DNA of 60,480 nucleotides from Verrucomicrobiota bacterium (GCA_018240015.1 JAFEGJ010000008.1:1-60480); one strand, 5' to 3'. Counted from the stretch's first letter, positions 10,100 to 18,230 are shown. Notes: a model not told the origin generated them from the sequence alone. Numbers and translations are program-made.

Positions 10100-11026
10100 A
10101 TGCCTATCCTTCTCTCCGTTCGTAACTTGCGCAAGGTCTACCCCGGAAAGCCCCCTTTTGTTGCGGTGGATGGGATCTCTTTTGAGCTCAGCGCCGGGGA
10201 AATTTTAGGACTTCTCGGAGCCAACGGCGCTGGAAAAACCACCACCATCCAAATGCTCCTCAGTACCCTGACCTACTCGGAGGGAGAGATTCAGTTTTTT
10301 GGCAAAGAACTGAGGAAGCACCGATCAGAAGTGCTCCAACATGTATCATTTGCCAGCGCTTACGTGAGTCTTCCTTGGAAGCTCACCGTTGCCCAAAATT
10401 TGGAAGTGTTTGGCCGCATTTACGGCCTATCGAAGGCAGAGATTTTTGCAAGAGCTAACCCTCTTCTAGAGCGATTTGGCATCATGCAAAAAAGAAATGC
10501 TATGGTCACGCAGCTCTCTGCGGGGCAAACGACCCGGCTTATGATCATCAAAGCCTACCTCACACGACCGCGGATCGTTCTTCTCGATGAGCCCACCGCT
10601 TCGCTCGATCCCGATGTTGCCCAGGATGTCTGCCAATTTATTTTGGAGCAGCGCGACAAAGAGGGGACAGCAGTTCTCTTTACCTCGCACAAAATGGATG
10701 AAGTGGCCGAGCTCTGCGATCGCGTTCTGTTCATGCAAAAAGGCAAAATCATCGCCGATGATCTTCCTGAGAAGCTTGCTTACAGCGTCTCTAAATGCAG
10801 CATTGAACTTCTCGTCGGTGACGGAATGAAGCGATCGATCGCCGTCGTAGAAAAACTCAAACTTCCCTACAAAGTCGAGCATCGCATGATCCAAATCGAG
10901 CTCGATGAGACACAGATTGCCAAGGTGCTCTCGGAATTTGCACTAGCCGGTGTTTCTTACACCAACATTAAAGTGATCCAACCCACCCTTGAAGATTACT
11001 TCCTAAAAATGGCAGGTAAAAAATGA
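10100..11026 (+). CDS. ABC-2 type exporter, ATP-binding protein
   Basis: The nucleotide-binding subunit of an ABC exporter of the DrrA/NodI/CcmA-like class; it hydrolyses ATP to drive transport through the partner permease. 308 aa. Walker A is GANGAGKTTT (residue ~40), the signature is LSAGQTTR (~140), and Walker B is IVLLDEPTASLD (~157), followed by a switch His (FTSHKMDE). The C-terminal ~80 residues form the accessory domain common in this class. It overlaps the permease gene at 11023 by 4 nt (ATGA). The substrate cannot be told; drugs, lipids or polysaccharides are typical. It runs opposite to the small membrane genes to its left. Confidence 0.92.
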   Translation: MPILLSVRNLRKVYPGKPPFVAVDGISFELSAGEILGLLGANGAGKTTTIQMLLSTLTYSEGEIQFFGKELRKHRSEVLQHVSFASAYVSLPWKLTVAQNLEVFGRIYGLSKAEIFARANPLLERFGIMQKRNAMVTQLSAGQTTRLMIIKAYLTRPRIVLLDEPTASLDPDVAQDVCQFILEQRDKEGTAVLFTSHKMDEVAELCDRVLFMQKGKIIADDLPEKLAYSVSKCSIELLVGDGMKRSIAVVEKLKLPYKVEHRMIQIELDETQIAKVLSEFALAGVSYTNIKVIQPTLEDYFLKMAGKK

Positions 11027-11805
11027 GCTTCAAAAGAATGTGGGCCGTCTTCCTTCGGTACTTTTATGTATCTACTCAGCTCGATCAGATCTCCGATCTT
11101 TTCTACTGGCCTGCTATCGATATTTTTCTGTGGGGAATGACATCGGTATGGATCCAGCAGCATCAAGCCGGAGTGCCCAACGTGCTCCTCATCATTTTAA
11201 CGGGGCTCATCTTCTGGCACATGATCTGGAGGGCGAACTACGAAGTTCCCGTCAATCTCCTCATGGAATTTTGGAACCGCAACCTCGTCAATCTCTTCTC
11301 TACGCCTCTCAAAATCGTCGAGTGGATCGGGGGACTGATGATGCTCGGTCTTTTCAAAATCTGCATCAGCCTGACTTTTGGGTCGATCCTGGTCTACTTC
11401 TTATATGAGACGAACGTCTTTACCGTCGGATGGGCCTTTTTGCCATTTGCGCTTTGCCTGATTCTATCGGGATGGTGGATTGGGTTCCTATCGGCCTCGA
11501 TCATCGTCTATTGGGGCCAGCGGTTCCAAATGATGGCCTGGATGATGGCCTATGTCTTTTCTCCCTTTAGCGCGGTGTTTTATCCCGTTGATTCGCTCCC
11601 CGCGTGGGGACAAACCATCGCGTGGTGTCTTCCCATGACGTATACGTTTGAAGGGATGCGCTCTATTTTGACATCGGGGACATTCCCCGAGCATTATTTT
11701 TGGGCAAGTCTGGGGCTCAATCTGGTCTATTTTTTGATGACCACATCGCTCTTTAGCTTCATGTTCGAGAAGAGCCGCATGAAAGGGCTCTCTCGATTAG
11801 AATAA
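11023..11805 (+). CDS. ABC-2 type exporter, permease
   Basis: The membrane subunit paired with the ATPase just upstream. 260 aa with about six predicted membrane helices, in the arrangement of ABC-2 permeases (NodJ/DrrB-like). The segment FSPFSAVFYPVDSLPAWGQ, with a Pro-rich re-entrant turn, is characteristic of the family's conserved C-terminal half. Translation is coupled to the ATPase through the ATGA overlap. It converges with the gene at 11820 with 14 nt between stops and no clear terminator. Substrate unknown. Confidence 0.9.
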   Translation: MSFKRMWAVFLRYFYVSTQLDQISDLFYWPAIDIFLWGMTSVWIQQHQAGVPNVLLIILTGLIFWHMIWRANYEVPVNLLMEFWNRNLVNLFSTPLKIVEWIGGLMMLGLFKICISLTFGSILVYFLYETNVFTVGWAFLPFALCLILSGWWIGFLSASIIVYWGQRFQMMAWMMAYVFSPFSAVFYPVDSLPAWGQTIAWCLPMTYTFEGMRSILTSGTFPEHYFWASLGLNLVYFLMTTSLFSFMFEKSRMKGLSRLE

Positions 11806-11819
11806 GAGAAGCTGATCCG

Positions 11820-12479
11820 TTATGAGATTTTAGCGATTTCCTTCTTAAAATCTTCACAGAAAGCATCGACGTATTGAGCAATTTTGGGTTGGCTTGTTGC
11901 ATATACAGGGAATGATGTTCGGTATAGAGTATCTGACGTACCACCATAAAGATTGGTAGGTCGATAGTACTTTAGTTCATCATGGTTAGCTAGGACGCGA
12001 AAGAAAGTCGAGAGGATTTTATCTCGCATCTCTGTGCTATTTTCAAATGCTTTGGCTATCGCTTCGATACGCTCTTTTGGGGATTTAGCATTTTTAACTA
12101 CGTCTTCGATTTCTTTTGCTAAAGAGATGTCGACGCACTTTCTTTCATAATTGTCTGGTGTATTATTGGTAACCAAATAAGTGAGGCCTACGATGCTCGT
12201 TATAGTTACGAAAAGTAAAATACCAGCCATGAGGGGTAGTACAAAGTCTTTATTAATATGAACAGGCCGTTGTAAAGCTTTTGATATGGAGAGATAAGAT
12301 ACGCCGCAGATAGAAGCAGTGCCTGTAATAAAAGTAGGAAGCAAAATTTTAAAAGCTAAAGAATCAACTTTTTGGGCTTCATTCGTTTTTTTGATAGTTG
12401 CATCATCATATATTTTTCCCGTATCGATGAGGTTCTTCCAGGCGTCAGAACTTAAAGATGAAATTGCTCTTGCTGTCAT
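11820..12479 (-). CDS. Inc-like membrane protein, paralog of 12573-13379
   Basis: 219 residues, starting MTARAISSLSSDAWKNLIDTG with GGGAG upstream. Two hydrophobic segments (about residues 45-66 and 80-102) lie close together, a bilobed pattern like that of chlamydial inclusion-membrane proteins. A soluble C-terminal half follows. Compared with the gene at 12573-13379 it shares the N-terminal D-W-N-IDTG-Y motif, RIEAIAKAFE, and FFRVLANHDELKYYRPTNLY. These conserved blocks show common descent. No catalytic motif is recognised. A role in host interaction is an inference from topology and lineage only. Confidence 0.8.
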   Translation of the reverse strand: MTARAISSLSSDAWKNLIDTGKIYDDATIKKTNEAQKVDSLAFKILLPTFITGTASICGVSYLSISKALQRPVHINKDFVLPLMAGILLFVTITSIVGLTYLVTNNTPDNYERKCVDISLAKEIEDVVKNAKSPKERIEAIAKAFENSTEMRDKILSTFFRVLANHDELKYYRPTNLYGGTSDTLYRTSFPVYATSQPKIAQYVDAFCEDFKKEIAKIS

Positions 12480-12559
12480 TATAAACTCCCAATTTTGTTT
12501 ATAAAGATATTATAAAGATTTTATAATTAATTTGCAACTAATTGTAAGTCGTTGGTTTT

Positions 12560-12582
12560 AAGGGGGGGTCGTTCATCCCCCC
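12560..12582 (-). terminator. possible hairpin terminator after the 12573 gene
   Basis: Read on the minus strand, six G's and six C's flank an 8-nt loop that contains the stop codon, followed by a short CTTAAAA. There is a strong GC stem but a poor T-tract, so this is only a candidate. Confidence 0.35.
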
Positions 12583-13379
12583 ATTATTACCTGGGAAAAT
12601 GGATCCTCATGCTTGGGATAAGAGGGAGCAAGGGAATCCTTGGGGAGCTCTTTATCGGTAAATTCTGTATCTTGCTGCACAGGCTCTTCTACGGTGATGG
12701 GCACGGCAGGTTCCTCAACTGTGTACAGCTTTTGCAGTTCGGCAGAAAATTCAGTGCGGAATTGTTCTATAGCCATTTCATCGAGATCAAGGAATTGGCC
12801 ATTTTTTATCACAGGAATAGGTTTAGGAACCACACTCACTTGCTTGCGGTGGGATTTAATATCATAGAGGTCTTTCGGGCGCACATATTGAAGATTTTCG
12901 TGATGGGCGAGTGTTTTAAAGAAGACGCTGTAGATTTTCTTTTTGTCTATTCGTTCTTGACTAGCCATTTTCTCGAAAGTCTTTCCTATCGCCTCCAGAC
13001 GAGCGGATGCCGAGGTTTCTGTTTTCAATTCAGCTGAGCTTAGCTGGCTTCTTTCAAATCTGCGCACATCCTTAAGTTTTTGTATCCCCGAAGAGTCGAT
13101 ATAACTATCAGCTGTACGATGACCATAAAAAGCGGCTCCAGCTATACATAGGTAGGGGACGCCATCGGAAAAAGAGTGATTATTACTCAATATGGTGGCT
13201 AGGAAAACAATGCCGCTGCCCACACCAATAATAGCGAGAACCGGTGCTGCAATCCTTGCAACGTCATCTCTACTGTCTATAGTTCTAGCCTCATCAATGG
13301 CCTGCTCTGTATAAACTTCTCCAGTGTCGATAATGTTGTGCCAACCGTCGGTGCTGATTTCGTCGATCGATGAAGTCAT
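12573..13379 (-). CDS. Inc-like membrane protein, paralog of 11820-12479
   Basis: 268 residues from ATG 13379 (MTSSIDEISTDGWHNIIDTG), with GGAG eight bases upstream. The frame extends another 24 codons upstream (to 13451) without a better start. Two close hydrophobic segments (~45-68 and ~78-95) give the same bilobed topology as the paralog downstream. Shared blocks are DGWHNIIDTG-Y, RLEAIGKTFE and FFKTLAHHENLQYVRPKDLY. It adds an acidic, Pro-rich C-terminal tail (VEEPAVPITVEEPVQQD) absent from its relative. Function unknown; candidate secreted or inclusion-membrane protein. Confidence 0.8.
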   Translation of the reverse strand: MTSSIDEISTDGWHNIIDTGEVYTEQAIDEARTIDSRDDVARIAAPVLAIIGVGSGIVFLATILSNNHSFSDGVPYLCIAGAAFYGHRTADSYIDSSGIQKLKDVRRFERSQLSSAELKTETSASARLEAIGKTFEKMASQERIDKKKIYSVFFKTLAHHENLQYVRPKDLYDIKSHRKQVSVVPKPIPVIKNGQFLDLDEMAIEQFRTEFSAELQKLYTVEEPAVPITVEEPVQQDTEFTDKELPKDSLAPSYPKHEDPFSQVIMGG

Positions 13380-13693
13380 TTTTTTTCTCCGTTTTTTATG
13401 AAAAGATGAAATATTACGCGACCATTTTAAATTCAGAAGATTAAATTTCAAGGAGGAAAATTTTTAGGGCACAGTCTGATGAACATTTTTTACCAGACCT
13501 CGATTTATAGAGTTTTCTGCTAGGAAAATTCATTACTTTTTGGATTAGCTTGAGTCTCAATGACTTACATTCTTTCCCCTAGTAAATATCATATCTATTT
13601 GATAGCTAATTACTTAAGAATGATTTTTGTTATTGATGTAAATTAAAAATTTTAGTATAATCATTATAATTTTTAAAACAAGGATGGATATGT
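13380..13693. other. AT-rich divergent intergenic region
   Basis: This 314-nt spacer separates the divergent genes at 13379 and 13694. It is AT-rich, encodes no plausible protein, and shows no tRNA-like fold by eye. The right end holds the promoter listed separately. Confidence 0.6.
13633..13661 (+). promoter_or_regulatory. sigma-70 type promoter for 13694-15285
   Basis: TTGATG (13633-13638), a 17-nt spacer and a perfect TATAAT (13656-13661) lie 32 nt before the start of the 13694 gene. Confidence 0.7.
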
Positions 13694-14311
13694 ATGGAAC
13701 CTGTAACAAATAGACAAGGCCCTTTAGAAGATTACGATAGTGACACTTCCTCATTACCTGAGAGTGCTGCGAAGGTGCAATCTTTAGAGCCGACCACAAA
13801 AATCGCAACCCTGGATCTAGAACAAACAGGTGGATCTAACTGGAAAACGGATGGAGCTTTAGTTTTGGCTGGTACGACGCTGGCGGGACTCACTCTCCAT
13901 GGTTCTCATACAACAAATGACGCCCTTTTCTTGGCTGTTGGAACTCTTACTGCTAATTCGGCTGTAAAGTTGGTAGATATTGCCGCTCGAGAGCACATTC
14001 GAAAAATTCCCTTGATTCCACGCTATTTAAGCCTCGTGCTTATCGTTGTAGCATTGGCATTTGTCGGGCGTATGACAGGAGACAGTGCATTGCAAAGAGT
14101 TGCTCTTATTATAGGTGGTATCCTATTACATATTCTCTTTTCTACAGCCCGCCAGCAAGTTAGAAGATTTCGCATAGGAAGAGATTTCGGTACAGGCGAT
14201 GAATTTCTAAGGCAACGTACGGCAAATAATTTCATGAAAGCGCTTCGCGGAGAAAGAGCTGAAGCTAAATCACAATCGGCGGAAACACTTTTACCAAAAG
14301 AAGAAGTCTAA
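13694..14311 (+). CDS. membrane protein of unknown function
   Basis: 205 residues. The N-terminal ~45 are polar and acidic. Hydrophobic segments then appear at ~52-75, ~78-98, ~112-132 and ~140-155, followed by a basic region (RQQVRRFRIGRDF) and a polar tail. The start MEPVTNRQG follows AAGGATGGATATGT. The F-box protein gene begins 2 nt after its stop, so the two form an operon driven by the promoter at 13633-13661. No homologous family is recognised. Co-transcription with an F-box protein suggests a host-association role, which is inference only. Confidence 0.75.
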   Translation: MEPVTNRQGPLEDYDSDTSSLPESAAKVQSLEPTTKIATLDLEQTGGSNWKTDGALVLAGTTLAGLTLHGSHTTNDALFLAVGTLTANSAVKLVDIAAREHIRKIPLIPRYLSLVLIVVALAFVGRMTGDSALQRVALIIGGILLHILFSTARQQVRRFRIGRDFGTGDEFLRQRTANNFMKALRGERAEAKSQSAETLLPKEEV

Positions 14312-14313
14312 TT

Positions 14314-15285
14314 ATGGAATGCGTAGTAGATCAGCGTCCTCACAAAAGGGTTCGTACAGATGAAAGCAATGAGCCTGCACACACAGTTGCTCCATTTACT
14401 TTACGGAATTTTTTCTTTCCCCAGCTAAAAGACTCATCCTACATTTTAAAGGATGTAGCAATAGGAGTTATATCTGTAATTCCAGATATTTGGCGCAGGA
14501 TTATGGAGTTTCTCCCCAATAGGTCTATTTTAAATTTAAGCCAAACCTGTAGAGCCTTAGCGAATTATCGGACAGATAACCAAGTTTTACAAATTATATT
14601 GAACAATCGTCGTGCTGAACTAGAAGATGTTGTCTTTGGCAAAAAGGCATGGAACACCTATTTTGGCGATGTCGGAGAGGTTGATTCTATTCCTGAAGAG
14701 TTGGTTCGAGCTCTCGAAGAGCCATGCCCCTTTACTCAGGGAAAGAGGGTTAAAGAGACGCATATTGTTTGTTGGATCCCTGAAAAGATTAATGGAACCT
14801 GCCTCAGTATAAAGTCTCTTAAGCAGCTCGTCACAAAACCTCTGCAAGGCAATGCGAGCGAGATCCGTCGTATTCAATGGCCCAGCAAAGAAGAGCGTAG
14901 CAGTGTCACTATTACAAGAGGTCATTGGATTCTTGTGACAAAAACGATCCTCAAAGATAGCGAAAACCAAAGCTATGATGAGCAAAAGAAACGCCTTGAA
15001 AGCTACCATGATTACCAGATGCCGAGTGTGCTTTCCTTTTCTGTAGCTCTCTTCACACATTACGCGAGAACTGGAGAGCTTTTTTATGGCCTTCATCCAT
15101 CGATTTATACCCGTTGTCAAGAGAACGCAGATGGTTTAGCTGTATGTGCCGGGGCTTTCGGGACAATTGGTCTTTGCATTCTCTCTAATATTAGTAATCA
15201 AGTCACCCTGGATGACGATGGCGTGCCTCTCCATCTCAAGTTTCTAATTGGGATGGGTGCTGTCCGAGAGTTCTATACTGAATAG
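14314..15285 (+). CDS. F-box domain protein, candidate effector
   Basis: 323 residues. Residues ~55-100 (IPDIWRRIMEFLPNRSILNL then SQTCRALANYRTD) match the F-box consensus, which in eukaryotes binds Skp1 and recruits substrates to SCF ubiquitin ligases. A basic KRVRTDE stretch near residue 10 could be a nuclear-localisation-like signal. The remaining ~200 residues (CWIPEKINGTCLSIKSLKQL, GHWILVTKTILKDS, HYARTGELFYG, YTRCQENADG) resemble, from memory, a recurring domain in amoeba-associated chlamydiae. Bacteria lack SCF complexes, so secretion into the host is the natural reading, but no secretion signal is identifiable by eye. Co-transcribed with the 13694 gene. Confidence 0.8.
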   Translation: MECVVDQRPHKRVRTDESNEPAHTVAPFTLRNFFFPQLKDSSYILKDVAIGVISVIPDIWRRIMEFLPNRSILNLSQTCRALANYRTDNQVLQIILNNRRAELEDVVFGKKAWNTYFGDVGEVDSIPEELVRALEEPCPFTQGKRVKETHIVCWIPEKINGTCLSIKSLKQLVTKPLQGNASEIRRIQWPSKEERSSVTITRGHWILVTKTILKDSENQSYDEQKKRLESYHDYQMPSVLSFSVALFTHYARTGELFYGLHPSIYTRCQENADGLAVCAGAFGTIGLCILSNISNQVTLDDDGVPLHLKFLIGMGAVREFYTE

Positions 15286-15291
15286 GCTGTA

Positions 15292-15314
15292 ATTCCAAGG
15301 CTAAAGCTTGGAAT
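15292..15314. terminator. possible bidirectional hairpin between convergent genes
   Basis: ATTCCAAG (15292-15299) and CTTGGAAT (15307-15314) form an 8-bp stem around a 7-nt loop, overlapping the tal stop and following the F-box gene. There is no T-tract, so function as a terminator is tentative. Confidence 0.4.
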
Positions 15315-16254
15315 CGATCAGCTGCTCGAGTTTCACAATGTCTTTGCTGAAATTGCGTATGCCCTCATAGAGCTTATCGCTAGCCATCGCATTTTCGCAG
15401 AGCATCCAGCGGAATGCTTTTTCGTCCATTTCGACTTTGGCGATTTCCATTTTTAAGGCTTGCTCGGGATCGAGCTTGCGAGGAACGGGGCCTTCTGCTC
15501 TTTTGAGCTCATCGAGAAGTTTGGGAGCAATCGTGAGAAGATCGCAGCCGGCAAGCTCGGTGATTTCGTCGGCATTACGAAAGCTTGCGCCCATGATTTG
15601 GGTTTTGTAGCCCATTTTCTTGTAGTAATTGTAGATTTGAGTGACTGACTTCACGCCGGGATCTTCGTGAGGCGCATATTCTTTGCCTTCGTTTTTCTTG
15701 TACCAATCCAGGATTCGTCCGACGAAAGGAGAGATGAGTGTGGCTCCTGCTTCTGCAGAGCCAATGGCCTGCGCCATGCTAAAGAGCAGGGTCATGTTGC
15801 AGTGGATGCCTTCATGTTCTAGGACGCTGGCAGCGCGGATGCCTTCCCATGTGGAGGCAAGTTTGATGAGTATTCGTTCTCTGGCGATGCCGGCTTTTTC
15901 ATAAAGGGCGATGAGGGTACGGGCTTTTGCGATGGATCCTTCGGTGTCAAAAGAGAGACGAGCATCGACTTCGGTGGAGACGCGTCCCGGGATGATTTTG
16001 AGGATTTCTAGCCCGAAATTAACGAATATTTTATCGAGAGCGAGCTGTTTTTCTTCTTTGTGGGAATGGCCTTGTTTTTTTGCGTAGCTAAGGCCTTCAT
16101 CGAGGAGGGCTTTGTATTCAGGTTTTGAGGCGGCGGCAAGAATGAGGGAAGGGTTGGTCGTCGCATCGGTAGGATGGAATTGTTTGATGTCTTCGAACTC
16201 GCCGGTGTCGGAGACGATAACGGTCATTTTTTTTAATTCGTCTAGCTTGGTCAT
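15301..16254 (-). CDS. tal: transaldolase
   Basis: Transfers a dihydroxyacetone unit between sugar phosphates in the non-oxidative pentose phosphate pathway (cytoplasm). 317 aa, the standard TalB length. It starts [31 protein letters not shown] near residue 30 and the Schiff-base lysine in [11 protein letters not shown] (~130) are diagnostic. [21 protein letters not shown] is the conserved phosphate-binding part. Its start overlaps the stop of the lipoprotein gene (ATGA), making it the last gene of the exported-protein operon. In Chlamydia, tal is adjacent to rpoC as I recall; here an accessory block separates them. Confidence 0.97.
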   Translation of the reverse strand: MTKLDELKKMTVIVSDTGEFEDIKQFHPTDATTNPSLILAAASKPEYKALLDEGLSYAKKQGHSHKEEKQLALDKIFVNFGLEILKIIPGRVSTEVDARLSFDTEGSIAKARTLIALYEKAGIARERILIKLASTWEGIRAASVLEHEGIHCNMTLLFSMAQAIGSAEAGATLISPFVGRILDWYKKNEGKEYAPHEDPGVKSVTQIYNYYKKMGYKTQIMGASFRNADEITELAGCDLLTIAPKLLDELKRAEGPVPRKLDPEQALKMEIAKVEMDEKAFRWMLCENAMASDKLYEGIRNFSKDIVKLEQLIDSKL

Positions 16255-16727
16255 AAAGGTACCGGGGGTTGTAAGGGGTTACGGAAGGGGGTTTGCTGCA
16301 GGGCAGCGTAGGAAGTGGCAAAGCCTGCATGTGAGATGATGGTGCGATAGCCCATAAGCTCGATCTTAACATCTTCTCCTTTTTGTAGTGCGGCAAGGAG
16401 TGGCTCTTGGAGAGTTTCGGTAAGGAGCAGCCGCTGCCCGCCTTCATGGCGATGCGCAATACCTTCGATGATTTGGTTTTGCACAGTCAAACGCACTAAG
16501 GCTTCTCGGGGGTGTTCTTGATAGGGAGTGATGGCATCAGTGTGGACTTGGAGATGGGCAAAGATTTGATCGCTACTGCGGGTGAGCTCCAAATCGATGC
16601 CACTTACGAGATCGCGCGTAGGAAAAACAATCCTCGAGGAATCGAACTTAGAGCTCCCTGTTTGAAGGTGAGAGACTTGCCAATTATTTTGAGCTGCGCA
16701 GCTGCAAAGCAAGAGCAACAAAATCAT
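16251..16727 (-). CDS. putative small lipoprotein
   Basis: 158 residues with a very short hydrophobic leader, [13 protein letters not shown], in which Cys8 or Cys10 could be the lipidated residue. The leader lacks the usual basic N-terminus, which lowers confidence in lipoprotein processing. The rest is a soluble domain, possibly beta-rich ([20 protein letters not shown]). It overlaps both neighbours by 4 nt (ATGA at each end), so it is translated together with the 96-residue exported protein upstream and tal downstream. Function unknown. Confidence 0.75.
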   Translation of the reverse strand: MILLLLLCSCAAQNNWQVSHLQTGSSKFDSSRIVFPTRDLVSGIDLELTRSSDQIFAHLQVHTDAITPYQEHPREALVRLTVQNQIIEGIAHRHEGGQRLLLTETLQEPLLAALQKGEDVKIELMGYRTIISHAGFATSYAALQQTPFRNPLQPPVPL

Positions 16728-17014
16728 TTGTCTTTTTTATCGTGGTGCTTGTGCCCTCGATTGTTCTTAACTAAGAAAAGTGCACCAATGGCGACAGCGA
16801 TGGCTCCAGCGGCAATGGCAAAATCGACCCAACGGCTATTTTTTGAGGAAGTGGCTTGGTCTTCTTTTTGCACTTCTTTCACATCGGGGGGTGTTTCAGG
16901 AGTAACGGCTGGAGGCGCAGTTTGTTCTTGAGGGGCAGCGACGGGGGCCTGATCGGCCATGAGCGGGCTGAGAGTGAAAGCAAAAAGCGTGACTGTGGAA
17001 ATGAGACGTTTCAT
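16724..17014 (-). CDS. small exported protein with His-rich tail
   Basis: 96 residues from ATG 17014 (MKRLISTVTLFAFTLSPLMA), with AAAGGAG upstream. The frame is open further upstream, but only through the palindromic element, which is not plausible coding sequence. Order: signal peptide (1-20), Pro/Ala/Glu-rich low-complexity linker (21-60), one membrane helix (FAIAAGAIAVAIGALFLV), and a basic, His-containing tail ([13 protein letters not shown]). The same order occurs in the 92-residue protein at 17847-18125, though the sequences differ. It may be an envelope anchor or metal-binding protein; this is not established. Confidence 0.8.
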   Translation of the reverse strand: MKRLISTVTLFAFTLSPLMADQAPVAAPQEQTAPPAVTPETPPDVKEVQKEDQATSSKNSRWVDFAIAAGAIAVAIGALFLVKNNRGHKHHDKKDK

Positions 17015-17031
17015 ATTACTCCTTTTAGTGT

Positions 17032-17216
17032 TCGAGCCAGTTGCAAAACTCCGGCGCGGGTAAAAACACCCTTTTGAACCATTTTGCCATCCTAAACTCT
17101 GAGCCCTACTCCATGGGAGTATGTGCTCAGAGTTAGGACAAGGCCGCAAAGCGGCTGGCAAACTGGTTCAAAATCATTGTTTTTCCCCTTGCACCAGAGT
17201 TTTGCAACTGCCTCGA
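17032..17216. repeat. long imperfect fold-back palindrome, element 1
   Basis: The outer arms pair closely: TCGAGCCAGTTGCAAAACTC at 17032 with its near-complement ending at 17216, then GGTAAAAACA, TTTTGAACCA-TTTGCCA and CTCTGAGC blocks further in. The centre is TACTCC-ATG-GGAGTA (17107-17121). The right arm carries an extra small hairpin (GCCGC-AAA-GCGGC). The element fills the gap between two exported-protein genes and encodes the last ~14 residues of the upstream one. Confidence 0.8.
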
Positions 17217-17866
17217 GTATCTTGAGCCATCTGCAAAACGGCCATTTGCCAGAGCGCTCCCATTTCAGAGAACTGCTCAACGACGACCTTTTGCAGCGCA
17301 ATTTCGGGCGATTCTACTTCTTTTGCATTTGTTTGGAAAGCGTGGATCGCATTTTCAATTAAGGTTTTTTTCTGGGGATCATTCAGAGCGATCAGCGGAT
17401 CGCTGGTGCAAGCAAACGATTGCAGCACTTTTTTAAAAGTCGGAGCTAAGAGAGCAAAATTTCCTTTGGGAGCTGTCGTCGTGACGATATAAGCCACGTT
17501 GTTTTGAAGGGTGATGAGTTGGAGTAGTCTTTGCTCTCCTCCTGTCGATTTCATTTCGATTTCGACAAGTTTTCCTTCACCGGTGGTTGTTTTGTAAGGC
17601 CCTACATCTCGCCATCTGGCATTCGGATCATGGGCAAAAAGCGCCTTGACGGCTGCGATGTAGTCTTTGAGCGATCCATCGGCTGGTTCCATTGAGAGAG
17701 AAATCGCACAGCCTGGGTGGGCTTTGGAAATAAAACTCGCCTTTGTCAAGGAAGTGTTGGTCGAAGAATCAGCTAGTTCCCAACCAGGGGGCGGAACGAA
17801 GTAATAGTAATCCTTCGCTTGCAAGCTACCGAGAAGAAGCAATAAACTAGTGGCAATGATGCGCAT
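17174..17866 (-). CDS. exported protein of unknown function
   Basis: 230 residues from ATG 17866 (MRIIATSLLLLLGSLQAKDY), with GGTGGAGGCGG upstream; this start gives a clean signal peptide ending near residue 17. The mature part begins YYYFVPPPGWELAD and has mixed alpha/beta character (GEGKLVEIEMKSTGGEQRLLQL, NNVAYIVTTTAPKGNF), like small periplasmic or surface proteins that bind ligand. No family is named with confidence. Its 5' end overlaps the upstream small gene by 20 nt. Its 3' end runs into fold-back element 1, so the C-terminal DTRGSCKTLVQGEKQ is encoded by the repeat. Confidence 0.8.
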   Translation of the reverse strand: MRIIATSLLLLLGSLQAKDYYYFVPPPGWELADSSTNTSLTKASFISKAHPGCAISLSMEPADGSLKDYIAAVKALFAHDPNARWRDVGPYKTTTGEGKLVEIEMKSTGGEQRLLQLITLQNNVAYIVTTTAPKGNFALLAPTFKKVLQSFACTSDPLIALNDPQKKTLIENAIHAFQTNAKEVESPEIALQKVVVEQFSEMGALWQMAVLQMAQDTRGSCKTLVQGEKQ

Positions 17867-18125
17867 GGCCGCCTCCACCACCACCTGAAGATCCTTTGCT
17901 AAAGAGGGCCGCCAGTAAAGCAATTAATCCAGCGAGTCCAAGACCTGTACCGATCATAGCAGCCGAGATTGAAGTGTACGCGCCATCTTTGGCCGCTGTC
18001 CCTTTTTTGCCGTTATTCCAGAGCTTTTCAACGTTATGCTTTTGATCCTCGAGGGATTCTCCGGCATGAGCAAGGCTAATTGAGAGCAAGGAGACGGTCA
18101 AAAAAGTGCAAATTATTTTTTTCAT
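17847..18125 (-). CDS. small exported protein with Gly/His/Cys tail
   Basis: 92 residues from ATG 18125 (MKKIICTFLTVSLLSISLAHA), a clear signal peptide. A charged linker (~22-48) is followed by one hydrophobic helix (ISAAMIGTGLGLAGLIALLAALF) and a tail KGSSGGGGGGHAHHCH. The His/Cys-rich end could bind metal. It shares its layout with the 96-residue protein two genes downstream. It is the first gene of the operon leading to tal; divergent from fabH. Confidence 0.8.
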   Translation of the reverse strand: MKKIICTFLTVSLLSISLAHAGESLEDQKHNVEKLWNNGKKGTAAKDGAYTSISAAMIGTGLGLAGLIALLAALFSKGSSGGGGGGHAHHCH

Positions 18126-18230
18126 AAGACCTGCAATCCAAAATTTTAAACTCCATGTATCGCATATAGGGCGCATTTTTGCCCAATTAAATTAATTTTT
18201 CGCATAAACAAATATCTTTACCTTCTAAAA

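Noticed and set aside
13380-13693. Possible small RNA or tRNA in the AT-rich spacer
   Set aside because: No cloverleaf, terminator or conserved RNA motif is visible; only the promoter can be supported.
17015-17161. Upstream extension of the 96-residue exported protein
   Set aside because: It runs through fold-back element 1 and would bury the signal peptide.
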